Below are positions 17,489 to 25,779 of a stretch of 64,000 nt of DNA, one piece after another; the stretch's first letter is position 1; each line of letters starts with the position of its first letter. The position numbers and the translations under genes are program-made. The stretch is from Haloarcula hispanica ATCC 33960 (lineage in GTDB: Archaea > Halobacteriota > Halobacteria > Halobacteriales > Haloarculaceae): positions 1,922,001 through 1,986,000 of the forward strand of contig NC_015948.1 of assembly GCF_000223905.1 (NCBI RefSeq). Direction: 5' to 3'. The notes under the pieces are model-generated. The model saw only the letters and a list, made by a program, of their open reading frames with translations, was not told the DNA's origin and searched no databases.

Positions 17489-17921
17489 CCGTGCCGTCTC
17501 AACGACGCTGAGCTACACGCTGAGCCTGGCCATCGCCTCGATTCTGGTGTCCGGGCTCCTCATTGCCGGCGGCAACTTCGTCGAGAATCGGCAGGAGCAG
17601 GTCATCAGGGACGAACTCGAAGTCGTCGGACAGCAGGTCGCCGCCGACATCGCCCGTATCGACCGGCTGGTGGTCGCTGCCGACGACGACCCGACTGCGC
17701 GGCTGAATCACACGTTCCCGGCGCGGGTGAGTGGAACCGGCTACCGGGTTTCGATTGACGCCGGCGCCGATGAACTCGCGCTCGAATCGACGTCGCCGGA
17801 CGTGTCGGTGACTGTGTTGCTCAAAACCCGGACAGACCTAGGGGACTCCAGTGCTGGCGGCGGTGTTATAACCGTGTTCTACGACGAATCGAACGATCAA
17901 CTGGAGGTGCGAGATGGCTGA
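17469..17921 (+). CDS. Pilin-like protein, DUF7266-type
   Basis: A 150-residue protein overlapping the previous gene by 20 bases (GTG 17469; an ATG at 17478 is the alternative). The N-terminus, RRNRAVSTTLSYTLSLAIAS, is again R-A followed by a membrane helix. It continues with GNFVENRQEQVIRDELEVVG, a helical stalk segment like that of pseudopilins, then a small beta domain. I assign it to the family remembered as DUF7266. No cysteine is seen. Function unknown beyond membership of the operon. Confidence 0.7.
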   Translation: MSQMRRNRAVSTTLSYTLSLAIASILVSGLLIAGGNFVENRQEQVIRDELEVVGQQVAADIARIDRLVVAADDDPTARLNHTFPARVSGTGYRVSIDAGADELALESTSPDVSVTVLLKTRTDLGDSSAGGGVITVFYDESNDQLEVRDG

Positions 17922-18657
17922 CCGCGCCGTAAGTGAGGTGTTGAGCTTCGCCCTGGTGTTCAGTCTCATCGTCGCGTCGATCATACTCGTCTCAGTGAGC
18001 GGTCTGGGGGCGTTACAGAACGCACGGGACGCGGAGCAGATGGAGAACGCCGAACGGGCGTTCGACGTTCTCTCGGATAACATCGCGGACCTCCACAAAC
18101 AGGGGGCACCGAGCCGCGCGACGGAGGTCAGTCTCGGCGAAGCCTCGCTCAGGACGGGCGAAAACACGACGATATCGGTGCAAGTCCACGACGGGACTGC
18201 CCCCAAAGACGTCGGGACCTGGGAGATACGACCGATCATCTACGCCGGCAATCAGGAGCGAGAACTCGTATACGAGGCAGGAGCAGTGTATCGAACGAAC
18301 CGGGACAGTGGGGTGCAGAAACGGACGCCGCCGATACTCGTCTCAGACGACCGCGTGCTCATCACCGTGGTCGGGACTACCGCCAGTAGCCAGCAGAGCC
18401 TGGGCGGGTCGACGGTGCTCGTCCGGACAAACCACCGAAACAGCAACGTCTCGTTCGCTGACACCAGCGGCAACATCGAACACGTCAACGTCAGTGTCGA
18501 CTCGGACCCACAGCGCGAGGCGCTCTGGCAGTCGTACTTCGAGCGGAAAGGGTTCGCCTGTGGGGCCGACGGCTGGTGTAACTTCACGTCGTCTTCCGGC
18601 GGCATCCAGCGGACGTACGTCGTCTACCACGACATTGCGGTCGACATCGACCAGTAG
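17914..18657 (+). CDS. Pilin-like protein, DUF7289-type
   Basis: Last gene of the operon, overlapping the previous one by 8 bases. The 247-residue product starts MADRAVSEVLSFALVFSLIV, with R-A-V-S-E-V-L, the classic haloarchaeal pilin-like signature including Glu at +3/+5. The helix is followed by ALQNARDAEQMENAERAFDV and a beta-rich domain. Two Cys (FACGADGWCNF) lie near the C-terminus. Its head resembles those of the two minus-strand proteins at 18666-22317. The stop codon is 8 bases from the convergent stop of the next gene. Confidence 0.7.
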   Translation: MADRAVSEVLSFALVFSLIVASIILVSVSGLGALQNARDAEQMENAERAFDVLSDNIADLHKQGAPSRATEVSLGEASLRTGENTTISVQVHDGTAPKDVGTWEIRPIIYAGNQERELVYEAGAVYRTNRDSGVQKRTPPILVSDDRVLITVVGTTASSQQSLGGSTVLVRTNHRNSNVSFADTSGNIEHVNVSVDSDPQREALWQSYFERKGFACGADGWCNFTSSSGGIQRTYVVYHDIAVDIDQ

Positions 18658-18665
18658 CCGGTCGA

Positions 18666-20402
18666 CTACCCGCTGGTCACGTTGATCCGGTTCTTCGAGA
18701 CGTGGAGGTACGTCAGCCGGATGATGTTCGTGTTCTTCGGGACGGCCCGCTCGTTTCTGAGCGCCCGGTCGTAGTGGACCAGTCCGCCGTTATCCACCGT
18801 GACTGACCCGGCGACGAGGCCGCCGTACAGCTCCGCCTTCTTGAGTGAGACGCTGCTGGCACCGACGCCGCCGGCGGGTGCGTAAATCACGCCCTCGAAC
18901 TGCGGAGTATCGGTGTCCCCCTCGATGACGGCGTCGAAGTCCGACTGACCGTACACCCAGAACTGCTTGGAGTTATTGGCGTTGTCGATGTTGACGTCCC
19001 CGGTGCGATAGATGTGGAAGTGGTGACCGCTGGCGGACGTCGCCTCGCCTTTGACGTAGAGGCGGACTTTCCCGCCACCGTTGACTTTTATCTGCCCGTT
19101 GTTCTCGATGTAGACGTAGTCCCGGACGGCGATGGTCACGTCGTCACCACCAGTGTTAATCGTCAGCGTCTCGCCGCTCAGTGTCAGGTCTTCTAAGTAG
19201 TAGGTGCCTGCGCCCAGCGTCTGGTCGCCGCTGTCGAGCTGGTTCCCCGAAATACTGCTGGTCGCGCCGTTGTCATTGGTATCGCTTGCGTTGGCGACTC
19301 GCCGGTTCACCAGGCCGTCGATAGCGCCGGCTCCCTCGACGCCCGAGATCTGTCTGACATCGCCGTTGACAGTGCCCTTGATGTGCTTGGTAGTCGAGTA
19401 CTCCACGTCACGGGTGACGACGCCGCTTCCCTTGACCTCGACTCTGTCACCGGATCGAACGGAGCCGTCCACCTCGCTGTTTCCTTTCACGTACACGTCA
19501 CCGGCTGTGGTGATCGTTCCGAACGACCCCCGTGAGGTCGAGTAGTCGCCGACAGACGAGTTGTAGCTGTCCGTTCGAGCGGGGTCGGTACCGCTACCGG
19601 AGAGCGTAATCTGTCCGCCGGCGGACGTGGCCGCGACGGCGCTCGTCACTTCTCGCGGCCCCGTCGGCACGACCAGCGTCGTGGTCACGCTGTCGTTTTC
19701 GTGGTCGTAGTACGCGTCACCGTCGGTCCGCTCTTCGAAGTAGCGCCCCCATGACCGGTAGTACTCGCTCTGGACGGTGATGTTGACCGTCCCGGTATCC
19801 AGCGGATTGATGTTCCCAGCTGCCTGGTCGGGATACACCTGCGTCGTGCCGTCCTTCGAGATACTCGCCCGCGAGCCAAGCGAGCGGTCACCGCGGACGG
19901 TGATGAGTGGGAGCGTCAGCGTCGCGTCGCGGTAGTAGAACTCCGGCGGTGAAACCATGACACTGCCGCTGTCGGAGCGCCGCCACACCCCGCCGCCCTG
20001 ATAGGCGACTTCCTGGTTCCCGTTTTCGTAGACAACCGCGCCGAGGCGCTCGTCCATCAGCGTGACGGTGGTCGGGGGCGAAGCAGAGTGGTTGGTGATA
20101 TTGACGGTCATCCGACCGGCAGTGTCGTCGATTCGGTACGTGGATCTGTCCGTCCCGACGAGAGACACCCGCTGGCTGTCGGCGTTCCCAAGCGCCACCA
20201 GGGCCGCCTGGGAATCCAGTTGGGTCATCCCCGTCTCCGCCCGGGAGACGTCGAGCCTGGCCTCAGTATCGACCAGCGCCGTCGCTCCCAGGCTGACAAC
20301 GACGCTGGAACCGACGATGACGAGACTGAGAACCAGTATCAGCCCGAGCGGGGCTGATTGTGCCCGTTGCTGACCCCGACCCTGACCCCAGGGGAATCGC
20401 AT
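18666..20402 (-). CDS. Pilin-like protein with C-terminal beta-repeat domain, paralogue A
   Basis: A 578-residue protein. An N-terminal QRAQSAPLGLILVLSLVIVG gives the same R-A-Q-S motif and helix as the neighbouring pilin-like genes. Residues about 40-270 form a DUF7289-like head. From about 290 to 560 is a Gly/Thr/Asn-rich domain with repeating short strands (GDVYVKGNSEVDGSVRSG, DDVTIAVRDYVYIENNGQ) and VIYAPAG. It looks like the beta-helical or bactofilin-like domain seen in some bacterial pilus-associated proteins (possibly DUF7305). Paralogue B lies just upstream. Probably extracellular. A TATA-like CCTTATCAG lies near 20429-20437. Confidence 0.7.
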   Translation of the reverse strand: MRFPWGQGRGQQRAQSAPLGLILVLSLVIVGSSVVVSLGATALVDTEARLDVSRAETGMTQLDSQAALVALGNADSQRVSLVGTDRSTYRIDDTAGRMTVNITNHSASPPTTVTLMDERLGAVVYENGNQEVAYQGGGVWRRSDSGSVMVSPPEFYYRDATLTLPLITVRGDRSLGSRASISKDGTTQVYPDQAAGNINPLDTGTVNITVQSEYYRSWGRYFEERTDGDAYYDHENDSVTTTLVVPTGPREVTSAVAATSAGGQITLSGSGTDPARTDSYNSSVGDYSTSRGSFGTITTAGDVYVKGNSEVDGSVRSGDRVEVKGSGVVTRDVEYSTTKHIKGTVNGDVRQISGVEGAGAIDGLVNRRVANASDTNDNGATSSISGNQLDSGDQTLGAGTYYLEDLTLSGETLTINTGGDDVTIAVRDYVYIENNGQIKVNGGGKVRLYVKGEATSASGHHFHIYRTGDVNIDNANNSKQFWVYGQSDFDAVIEGDTDTPQFEGVIYAPAGGVGASSVSLKKAELYGGLVAGSVTVDNGGLVHYDRALRNERAVPKNTNIIRLTYLHVSKNRINVTSG

Positions 20403-20550
20403 TATCCGACAGTAGTTATCACAGCTGATAAGGCTGCTGGCCGTCCCGTCAATAGTCGCTACCAGCGACTGTCTATGGCAGCCACAACAAAAACCGACCG
20501 ACGCTAAGTGCTACCATTTCTGGTAGTGATGAAGTGAGGTGTGTCGGCGG

Positions 20551-22317
20551 TCAATTGGACGTGATGTTGACGTCGTTCGTCGAGATGTGGAGATAGGTGA
20601 TCGCAACCACGCTCGTGTCTTTGGGAATTGTACGCTCTTGTTTGAGTGCCCGGTCAAAGTGGACTCTGCCACCCTTTTCCAGTTCGACTTGGCTGGTGAC
20701 CGCACCGCCGTAGAGTTCGCTCTTCCATATCTCGAACCTGCTCGTTCCGGTCTTTCCCCCCGGCGCGTAGATGACGCCAGTGACTTTGGACTTGTCTGAC
20801 CCTTTCTTCTCCATCCGGGCCTGGAGATTATCTTTGCCGTAGATCCACACTTGCGTCGACCGCTCACTGACCGCCCCGGTTGTCCTGATCTCACTCGCCC
20901 GTGTGAAGAAGTGATAGCCGTCAGCGCTCCCGCCCGACGCGGGCGACTCGCCTTTTACGTAAATCTTCACCTGATTCGGGCCGGACACCGTGATATCGTT
21001 TCCGGTGTTGAGGCTCACGTAGTTCTCGACGCCAATGATTACGTTTCCACCAGTCGTGTCGAACTCCACGTCGTCACTGAGGTCGATTCTGTCGACGTGA
21101 TAGCGGCCCGCGGACAGGGTCGTCGTCCCCTCGGTCCCGTCGATGACGCCGTCGTCGGCTATCGTTCCCCCGTTATCGTTCGACGACGATAGGTCGTCGA
21201 CCTGTGTGTCGACATGGGAGTTGATATTGGTGGTATCACCGAACGAACTGATCTGCTCGTCGGAACAAGAGCCGGAACACGCTCCGTGTTTGTCGTCGAA
21301 TGCGTCCGCCCATTCTACCCGGTCACCGTTGAACGTCATCGAGTTACTACTGAATTCGACGCGACCGCCCGAGGTGATGTTTCCATTCAGTTCCGCACTC
21401 CCGGTGACGATGACATCACCTGCCGTCGTGAGATCGCCGCCGTCACCGGCCTCGGAGGCGTCGTACCCGTCCCCGTCTGCCGAGGTATAGCTGTCGGTAA
21501 ATGCATCGTTCCCGCTCAGTTTGATCGACCCGGAATCACTCGTCGCGGCGACGGCGTTCCGGACTTTTCGCGGCCCTGCAGGGACCTTGAGAACGATCGA
21601 AACACGACTGCTGTCGGGGTGGTACGTCACATCACCGTCCGTTCGCTCCTCGAAGTACCCGCCCCACGCGCGGTAGTACTCGCTCTGGAGGGTAACGTTG
21701 ACTTTCCCGTCTTCCAGCGGGTTCGTGAAGTTCGCGTTTCGCGTGGTGTTCGGAAAGTGCGACGTTGTTCGGTTGTGGGTGATCGACGCGCGGTCTCTGA
21801 TTGTCCCGGACCCGCTCACTGTCACCAGGGGGAGCGTCAGCGTCGCGTCCCGGTAGTGGAACTCGGGCGGGGACACCATCACCGACGTTCCGTCACCGCT
21901 GGACCGCCAGACGCCGCCGCCCTGATACGCGAGTCGCGTCTCGTCACTGCCGTGATACGCCACCTCACCCATCGATTCGTTGAATACGGTCGTCCGACTC
22001 CCGGACGTTGTATTCTGATAGGAGACGTTCATCCACCCAGCGTCCTCGTCGATACGATAGGTGCTCGAACTGCTCGCAGGAAGTGAGACCTGCTGTACGT
22101 CCGTCTGTCCCAGTGCCACGAGCGCGGTTTTGGAATTGAGTTCCGTCAGCGACTTTTCCGTTCGTTCCGCGTCGAGTTGCGTCTGCGTGCTCGTAATTGC
22201 GTCAGCACCCAGTGCGACGACCGCCGTCGTCGATATAATCATCACCGCAAAAACCAGCGCTAGCCCGAGCGGAGCACTCTGCCCGCGACTGCCGAGTCTC
22301 CGCCCTGCGCTACCCAT
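20551..22317 (-). CDS. Pilin-like protein with C-terminal beta-repeat domain, paralogue B
   Basis: A 588-residue homologue of the gene at 18666-20402, with the same architecture: RGQSAPLGLALVFAVMIIST at the N-terminus, a DUF7289-like head (VYRID-like ESMGEVAYHG, AYQGGGVWR, MVSPPEFHYRDATLTLPL) and a beta-repeat domain with VIYAPGG. The phrases AYQGGGVWR, SPPEF-YRDATLTLPL and QSEYYR-WG-YFEERTDGD are shared almost word for word, so the pair arose by tandem duplication. B alone has an ACSGSCSD cysteine pair. I chose the ATG at 22317, since a box CTTTAAGT is about 30 bases upstream; ATG 22326 is the alternative. Confidence 0.7.
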   Translation of the reverse strand: MGSAGRRLGSRGQSAPLGLALVFAVMIISTTAVVALGADAITSTQTQLDAERTEKSLTELNSKTALVALGQTDVQQVSLPASSSSTYRIDEDAGWMNVSYQNTTSGSRTTVFNESMGEVAYHGSDETRLAYQGGGVWRSSGDGTSVMVSPPEFHYRDATLTLPLVTVSGSGTIRDRASITHNRTTSHFPNTTRNANFTNPLEDGKVNVTLQSEYYRAWGGYFEERTDGDVTYHPDSSRVSIVLKVPAGPRKVRNAVAATSDSGSIKLSGNDAFTDSYTSADGDGYDASEAGDGGDLTTAGDVIVTGSAELNGNITSGGRVEFSSNSMTFNGDRVEWADAFDDKHGACSGSCSDEQISSFGDTTNINSHVDTQVDDLSSSNDNGGTIADDGVIDGTEGTTTLSAGRYHVDRIDLSDDVEFDTTGGNVIIGVENYVSLNTGNDITVSGPNQVKIYVKGESPASGGSADGYHFFTRASEIRTTGAVSERSTQVWIYGKDNLQARMEKKGSDKSKVTGVIYAPGGKTGTSRFEIWKSELYGGAVTSQVELEKGGRVHFDRALKQERTIPKDTSVVAITYLHISTNDVNITSN

Positions 22318-22611
22318 ACTACGCATATCTAATCTAACAACTCACTTAAAGAAGCAGGGCGAGTTATCAATCGTAATACTGTGAAGCCGCTCGGCTGTGA
22401 AACGGGTTTCGCGGCTATCCTCGTTTCGAGACGCGACCGGGAAGCGGAACGGTTTAGTCGCGCCCTCTCAGACAGGGAGATGGGAACAGCACGACCGCAA
22501 ATCTGACTCGCTGTGGACTTTCACAGCTCGGGATTGCGGCCGTGTTCGGCACTGTACAGTGCCAATACGCCTCGTAACGAGAGCGGTTCGTGCGGTTCCA
22601 ACCAGATTACA

Positions 22612-23082
22612 ATGGCACGAATGCATACACGCCGTCGCGGTTCGTCCGACTCGGACAAACCGGCGGCAGACGAACCCCCGGAGTGGAGCGACGTCGACGA
22701 GGACGCCATCGAAGAGCGCGTCGTCGAACTGGCCGAACAGGGCCACTCGCCCAGCGAGATCGGCCTGAAACTGCGCGACGAGGGCGTTCAGGGCACGCCG
22801 ATCCCTGACGTCTCGCTCGCGACCGGCAAGAAAGTCACCGAGATCCTCGAGGAGAACGAAGCTGAGCCGGACCTGCCGGAAGACCTTCGGAACCTGCTCG
22901 AGCGGGCCGTCCGCCTTCGCGACCACATGGACGAGAACCCCGGTGACTACCAGAACAAGCGTGCGCTCCAGAACACGCAGTCGAAGATCCGACGCCTCAT
23001 CGACTACTACCGCGGTGACGAGGTCGACGAGGACTTCACCTACAGCTACGACAACGCCGTCGAAGCGCTGGGTCTCGAATAG
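22612..23082 (+). CDS. rps15: 30S ribosomal protein S15
   Basis: A 156-residue archaeal/eukaryotic-type S15 (S13e), which binds the central domain of 16S rRNA. It begins MARMHTRRRGSSDSDKP and contains the archaeal N-terminal extension (GHSPSEIGLKLRDEGVQGTPI). The core includes RNLLERAVRLRDHMDENP and NKRALQNTQSKIRRLIDYYR. The first in-frame ATG upstream (22513) would add an implausible Cys- and Ser-rich leader, so 22612 is preferred. No TATA box sits at -27; GGTTTAGTC near 22450 would give a leader of about 130 bases. The stop TAG abuts the next ATG. Confidence 0.94.
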   Translation: MARMHTRRRGSSDSDKPAADEPPEWSDVDEDAIEERVVELAEQGHSPSEIGLKLRDEGVQGTPIPDVSLATGKKVTEILEENEAEPDLPEDLRNLLERAVRLRDHMDENPGDYQNKRALQNTQSKIRRLIDYYRGDEVDEDFTYSYDNAVEALGLE

Positions 23083-24204
23083 ATGTCGGCGACCGGTCGG
23101 GAACCGACGCCAGCCACGTCGCCCGGTGACCTCGCCGGGTCGCTGCGGGAGGCCGCCTTTGTGCGCCTCGTCAGCGACGCGACCGGCGAGGCGCTGGCTG
23201 CGACTGGCCTGCTGGCGCGGGCGCTCGGTGACACGCCGTTTCAGGCGAGCGTCGTCCGCCCGTTCGAGGACCCCGACCGGACCACGGAGTCCGATATCAC
23301 TGTCGCCATCGGTCGCACGCAGCCGACCGCCGACGTGACGCTGACCGACCGCGCCGCCGCGACCGCCTTCGAGACCGCCCGCGAACTCGGTACGGCCGAC
23401 CCCGCGCTCGCCCTGGCCGGCACGATTGCCGCCGGGGACGTTGACGGGACAGTCGCCGAAGCCGCCGAGCAGGCAGGGCTCGACCGCCGACCCGGCGTCG
23501 CAGTGCCGGGCACGGACCTCGCGGACGGGCTGGCCCACTCGACGCTGTTTGTCGCGCCCTTCTCGGGCGACGCCGACGCAGCGCGGGCCACGCTCGCCGA
23601 CCTGGGCCTCGACGCGGACCGGATTCAGTCTGCGGACTTTTCGGCCGACGACCACCGACGCCTCGCGTCGCTGGTCGCCCTGGCCGTCACTGCGGACGCG
23701 CCGCCTCGGGCCGCCAATGCGGTCCAGCGCGCGCTCCGACCAACGGTGGGCGGCCCCTTCGAGACGGTCGGCGGCTACGCCGACGTGCTCGACGCCGTCG
23801 CTCGCGAACAGCCGGGCACCGCTGTCGCGCTCGCGCTCGGCCACGAGGCCGTCCGCGAGGACGCCCTGGCCGCCTGGCGAAGTCACGCCACGCGCGCCCA
23901 CGAAGCGGTGTCAGCGGCGACCACGGGCCGGTACGACGGTCTGTTCGTCGCCCGCGGCGACGCGATGCCGACCGGCACCGTCGCCAGCCTGTTCGCGGAC
24001 TACCGCGCACCGGAGCCGGTGACGCTCGTCGTCACCGACACGGAGGCCGCGGCCCGCGCCACGGACGGCCGGGACGTCGCCGAAACGATGCACGCTGCCG
24101 CCGAGACGGTCGGCGGCGATGCCGTCGGGACCGGCGACCGGGCACGCGCTCGGTTCGACGTTTCAACGGCCGATTTCATCGAAGCGTTCCGGGAGGCAGT
24201 ATGA
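23083..24204 (+). CDS. RecJ-like protein lacking DHH motifs
   Basis: A 373-residue protein in the position between rps15 and pcc1 where haloarchaea carry a gene annotated as a RecJ-type exonuclease (recJ2 in Haloferax, from memory). The Ala-rich sequence has the alternating helix/strand pattern of the DHH superfamily. I find no DHH or HADGDG motif, so nuclease activity is doubtful. A C-terminal RARFDVSTADFIEAF could be a remnant of the DHHA1 part. A structural or regulatory role, like that of Cdc45/GAN partners in the archaeal replisome, is possible. Its ATG directly follows the rps15 stop, and its stop overlaps the pcc1 start (ATGA). Confidence 0.65.
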   Translation: MSATGREPTPATSPGDLAGSLREAAFVRLVSDATGEALAATGLLARALGDTPFQASVVRPFEDPDRTTESDITVAIGRTQPTADVTLTDRAAATAFETARELGTADPALALAGTIAAGDVDGTVAEAAEQAGLDRRPGVAVPGTDLADGLAHSTLFVAPFSGDADAARATLADLGLDADRIQSADFSADDHRRLASLVALAVTADAPPRAANAVQRALRPTVGGPFETVGGYADVLDAVAREQPGTAVALALGHEAVREDALAAWRSHATRAHEAVSAATTGRYDGLFVARGDAMPTGTVASLFADYRAPEPVTLVVTDTEAAARATDGRDVAETMHAAAETVGGDAVGTGDRARARFDVSTADFIEAFREAV

Positions 24205-24431
24205 GACGGGCCGAGATTCGTACGACACACGACTCGCCCGAACGCGTCGCACGCGCGGTGCGGCCCGACAACACCGACGAGATGACCACGCGCGTCGAGG
24301 GCGACGCGGTGGTCACCACCGTCGAGCGCGACTCGACCGGCGGCCTGCAGGCGACCGTCGACGACTACGTCGTCAACATCCGGGTTGCAGCACAGCTCGC
24401 AGACCAACACACACAATCCAATCATGAGTGA
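24201..24431 (+). CDS. pcc1: KEOPS complex subunit Pcc1
   Basis: A 76-residue protein whose size and sequence fit Pcc1, the small dimerisation subunit of the KEOPS complex. KEOPS adds threonylcarbamoyl to A37 of tRNAs that read ANN codons. The pattern EIRTTHDSPERVARAVRPDN, then VVTTVERDSTGGLQATVDDY, matches the family's beta-alpha-beta layout. It overlaps the RecJ-like gene by four bases and rps3ae by eight, so it is translated as part of the same operon. This gene order is conserved in haloarchaea as far as I remember. Confidence 0.85.
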   Translation: MRRAEIRTTHDSPERVARAVRPDNTDEMTTRVEGDAVVTTVERDSTGGLQATVDDYVVNIRVAAQLADQHTQSNHE

Positions 24432-25065
24432 ACGAAGCGTTTCAAAGCGCGCAGAACAGAAACGGTGGTACACCGTGCAGGCTCCCGAGCAGTTCGACCG
24501 GGAGGTTCTCGGTAAGACACCGGCAGACGAACCGGACAAGGTGCTCGGACGCACCATCGAAACAACGCTCGGCGAACTGACCAACGACGCCAGCGAGAAC
24601 AACACGAAGCTGACCTTCAAGATCAACGAGGTTGCCTCGGACACGGCGTACACGGAGTTCATCCGCCACGAACTTACGCGGGACTACCTCCGCTCGCTCG
24701 TCCGACGGGGCTCCTCGAAGGTCGAGGCCTACATCACCGTGCTGACCACGGATGACTACCGCGTCCAGATTCAGCCGGTCGCCGTGACGACGAAGAAGGC
24801 CGACGCCTCCCAGGAGAAGGCCATCCGCCGGACGATGATCGACCTCGTCCGCGAGACGGCCAAGGACCGCACCTTCGAACAGCTGATCGACAGCGTCGTC
24901 GAAGGGCGCCTCTCCTCGGCCATCTACGGCGAGGCCAAGGACATCTACCCGCTCCGACGCGTCGAGATCAAGAAGACCACGCTCGAAGCGCGGCCGGAAG
25001 AAGTCGCCGCCGAAGAGGAGACGGCCGTCGACGTGGACGAGGAAGACGTCGACGTCGAAGCCTAA
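24424..25065 (+). CDS. rps3ae: 30S ribosomal protein S3Ae
   Basis: A 213-residue S3Ae (S1e), an archaeal/eukaryotic small-subunit protein near the mRNA exit. Recognisable segments are KRWYTVQAPEQFDREVLGKT, the LGRTIETTLGELTNDASENN region and RGSSKVEAYITVLTTDDYRV. The acidic tail (EEETAVDVDEEDVDVEA) is a halophilic addition. The ATG at 24424 overlaps pcc1 by eight bases. A T5 tract at 25089-25093 follows the stop codon and probably ends the operon. Confidence 0.95.
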   Translation: MSERSVSKRAEQKRWYTVQAPEQFDREVLGKTPADEPDKVLGRTIETTLGELTNDASENNTKLTFKINEVASDTAYTEFIRHELTRDYLRSLVRRGSSKVEAYITVLTTDDYRVQIQPVAVTTKKADASQEKAIRRTMIDLVRETAKDRTFEQLIDSVVEGRLSSAIYGEAKDIYPLRRVEIKKTTLEARPEEVAAEEETAVDVDEEDVDVEA

Positions 25066-25088
25066 CGCGTTCCAGCACCGACGTTCGA

Positions 25089-25093
25089 TTTTT
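25089..25093 (+). terminator. T-tract after rps3ae
   Basis: TTTTT occurs 24 bases after the rps3ae stop codon, within CGATTTTTCGG. It is the likely end of the rps15-recJ-like-pcc1-rps3ae transcript. Confidence 0.4.
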
Positions 25094-25259
25094 CGGCCGG
25101 AGTGAGAGAACGAGCCCTAGCGACGCGGCAGGCGTGAGTCTACTCTCCGACGTATGTTTCACACGACGGACACGAGTTAGCGACCGATACCGCAAAACAG
25201 CGCGTAGAAGACCCACTCAGCGCAGACAGGAAAAAGACTCGGCAAAAGCGACAGTGTCG

Positions 25260-25703
25260 CTACTCGCCGCTCGTCGCCGTTTCGGGGTTTTCGGTCACGA
25301 CGACGGTCCCGACCATCCCGGCTCGCTCGTGTGGAATACAGAAGTAGGGATGTTCGCCGAGCACCTCGAAGGTGTGGGTGAAATCGTCACCCTCGTACAT
25401 CGTCCCGCCGGAGGAACTCCCCCAGTTGTCGCGGGCCGCCTGTTCGGTGTCGAAGCCGCCGGAGGCGAAGTAGTCGGCGTCGTCGGGGATGTCGTCCTCG
25501 TAGGCCGTGACCGAGTGGCCCTGTTTGCTCGTGTTGAGCCACCGCACGGTCGTCCCCGGTTCGACGGCGATGCGAACCGGGCGAAACGCCTTCGCGGACA
25601 TCCCCACGTCGTAGTCGGTGTCAGCGCTCCCACCGCCGAGGCAGCCGGCGAGCCCTGCGACCGCCGCCGGGCCGGCCGCACGGAGAAAATCCCGTCGCTC
25701 CAT
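25260..25703 (-). CDS. Halocyanin-type blue copper lipoprotein
   Basis: A 147-residue secreted copper protein that carries electrons at the outer face of the membrane. The N-terminus has a twin-arginine signal (MERRDFLRAAG) and lipobox L18-A-G-C21, so it is exported folded by Tat and lipid-anchored at Cys21. The cupredoxin domain shows the four type 1 copper ligands His63 (KQGHS), Cys122 (YFCIPHE), His125 and Met130. It stands alone, with purK 76 bases away on the same strand. A box near 25721-25730 lies about 25 bases upstream of the ATG. Confidence 0.9.
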   Translation of the reverse strand: MERRDFLRAAGPAAVAGLAGCLGGGSADTDYDVGMSAKAFRPVRIAVEPGTTVRWLNTSKQGHSVTAYEDDIPDDADYFASGGFDTEQAARDNWGSSSGGTMYEGDDFTHTFEVLGEHPYFCIPHERAGMVGTVVVTENPETATSGE

Positions 25704-25779
25704 ACCGAGACTCAGGACCGCATAGTCAAAGACCGCTCGGTTCCGGACCGTGGAGAATCCCGGTGTCAGTCCGTCGCGG

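Noticed and set aside
22513-22611. Extended N-terminus for rps15 from the ATG at 22513
   Set aside because: The added residues are rich in Ser and Cys, are unlike any S15, and MARMHTRRRG at 22612 is the usual start.
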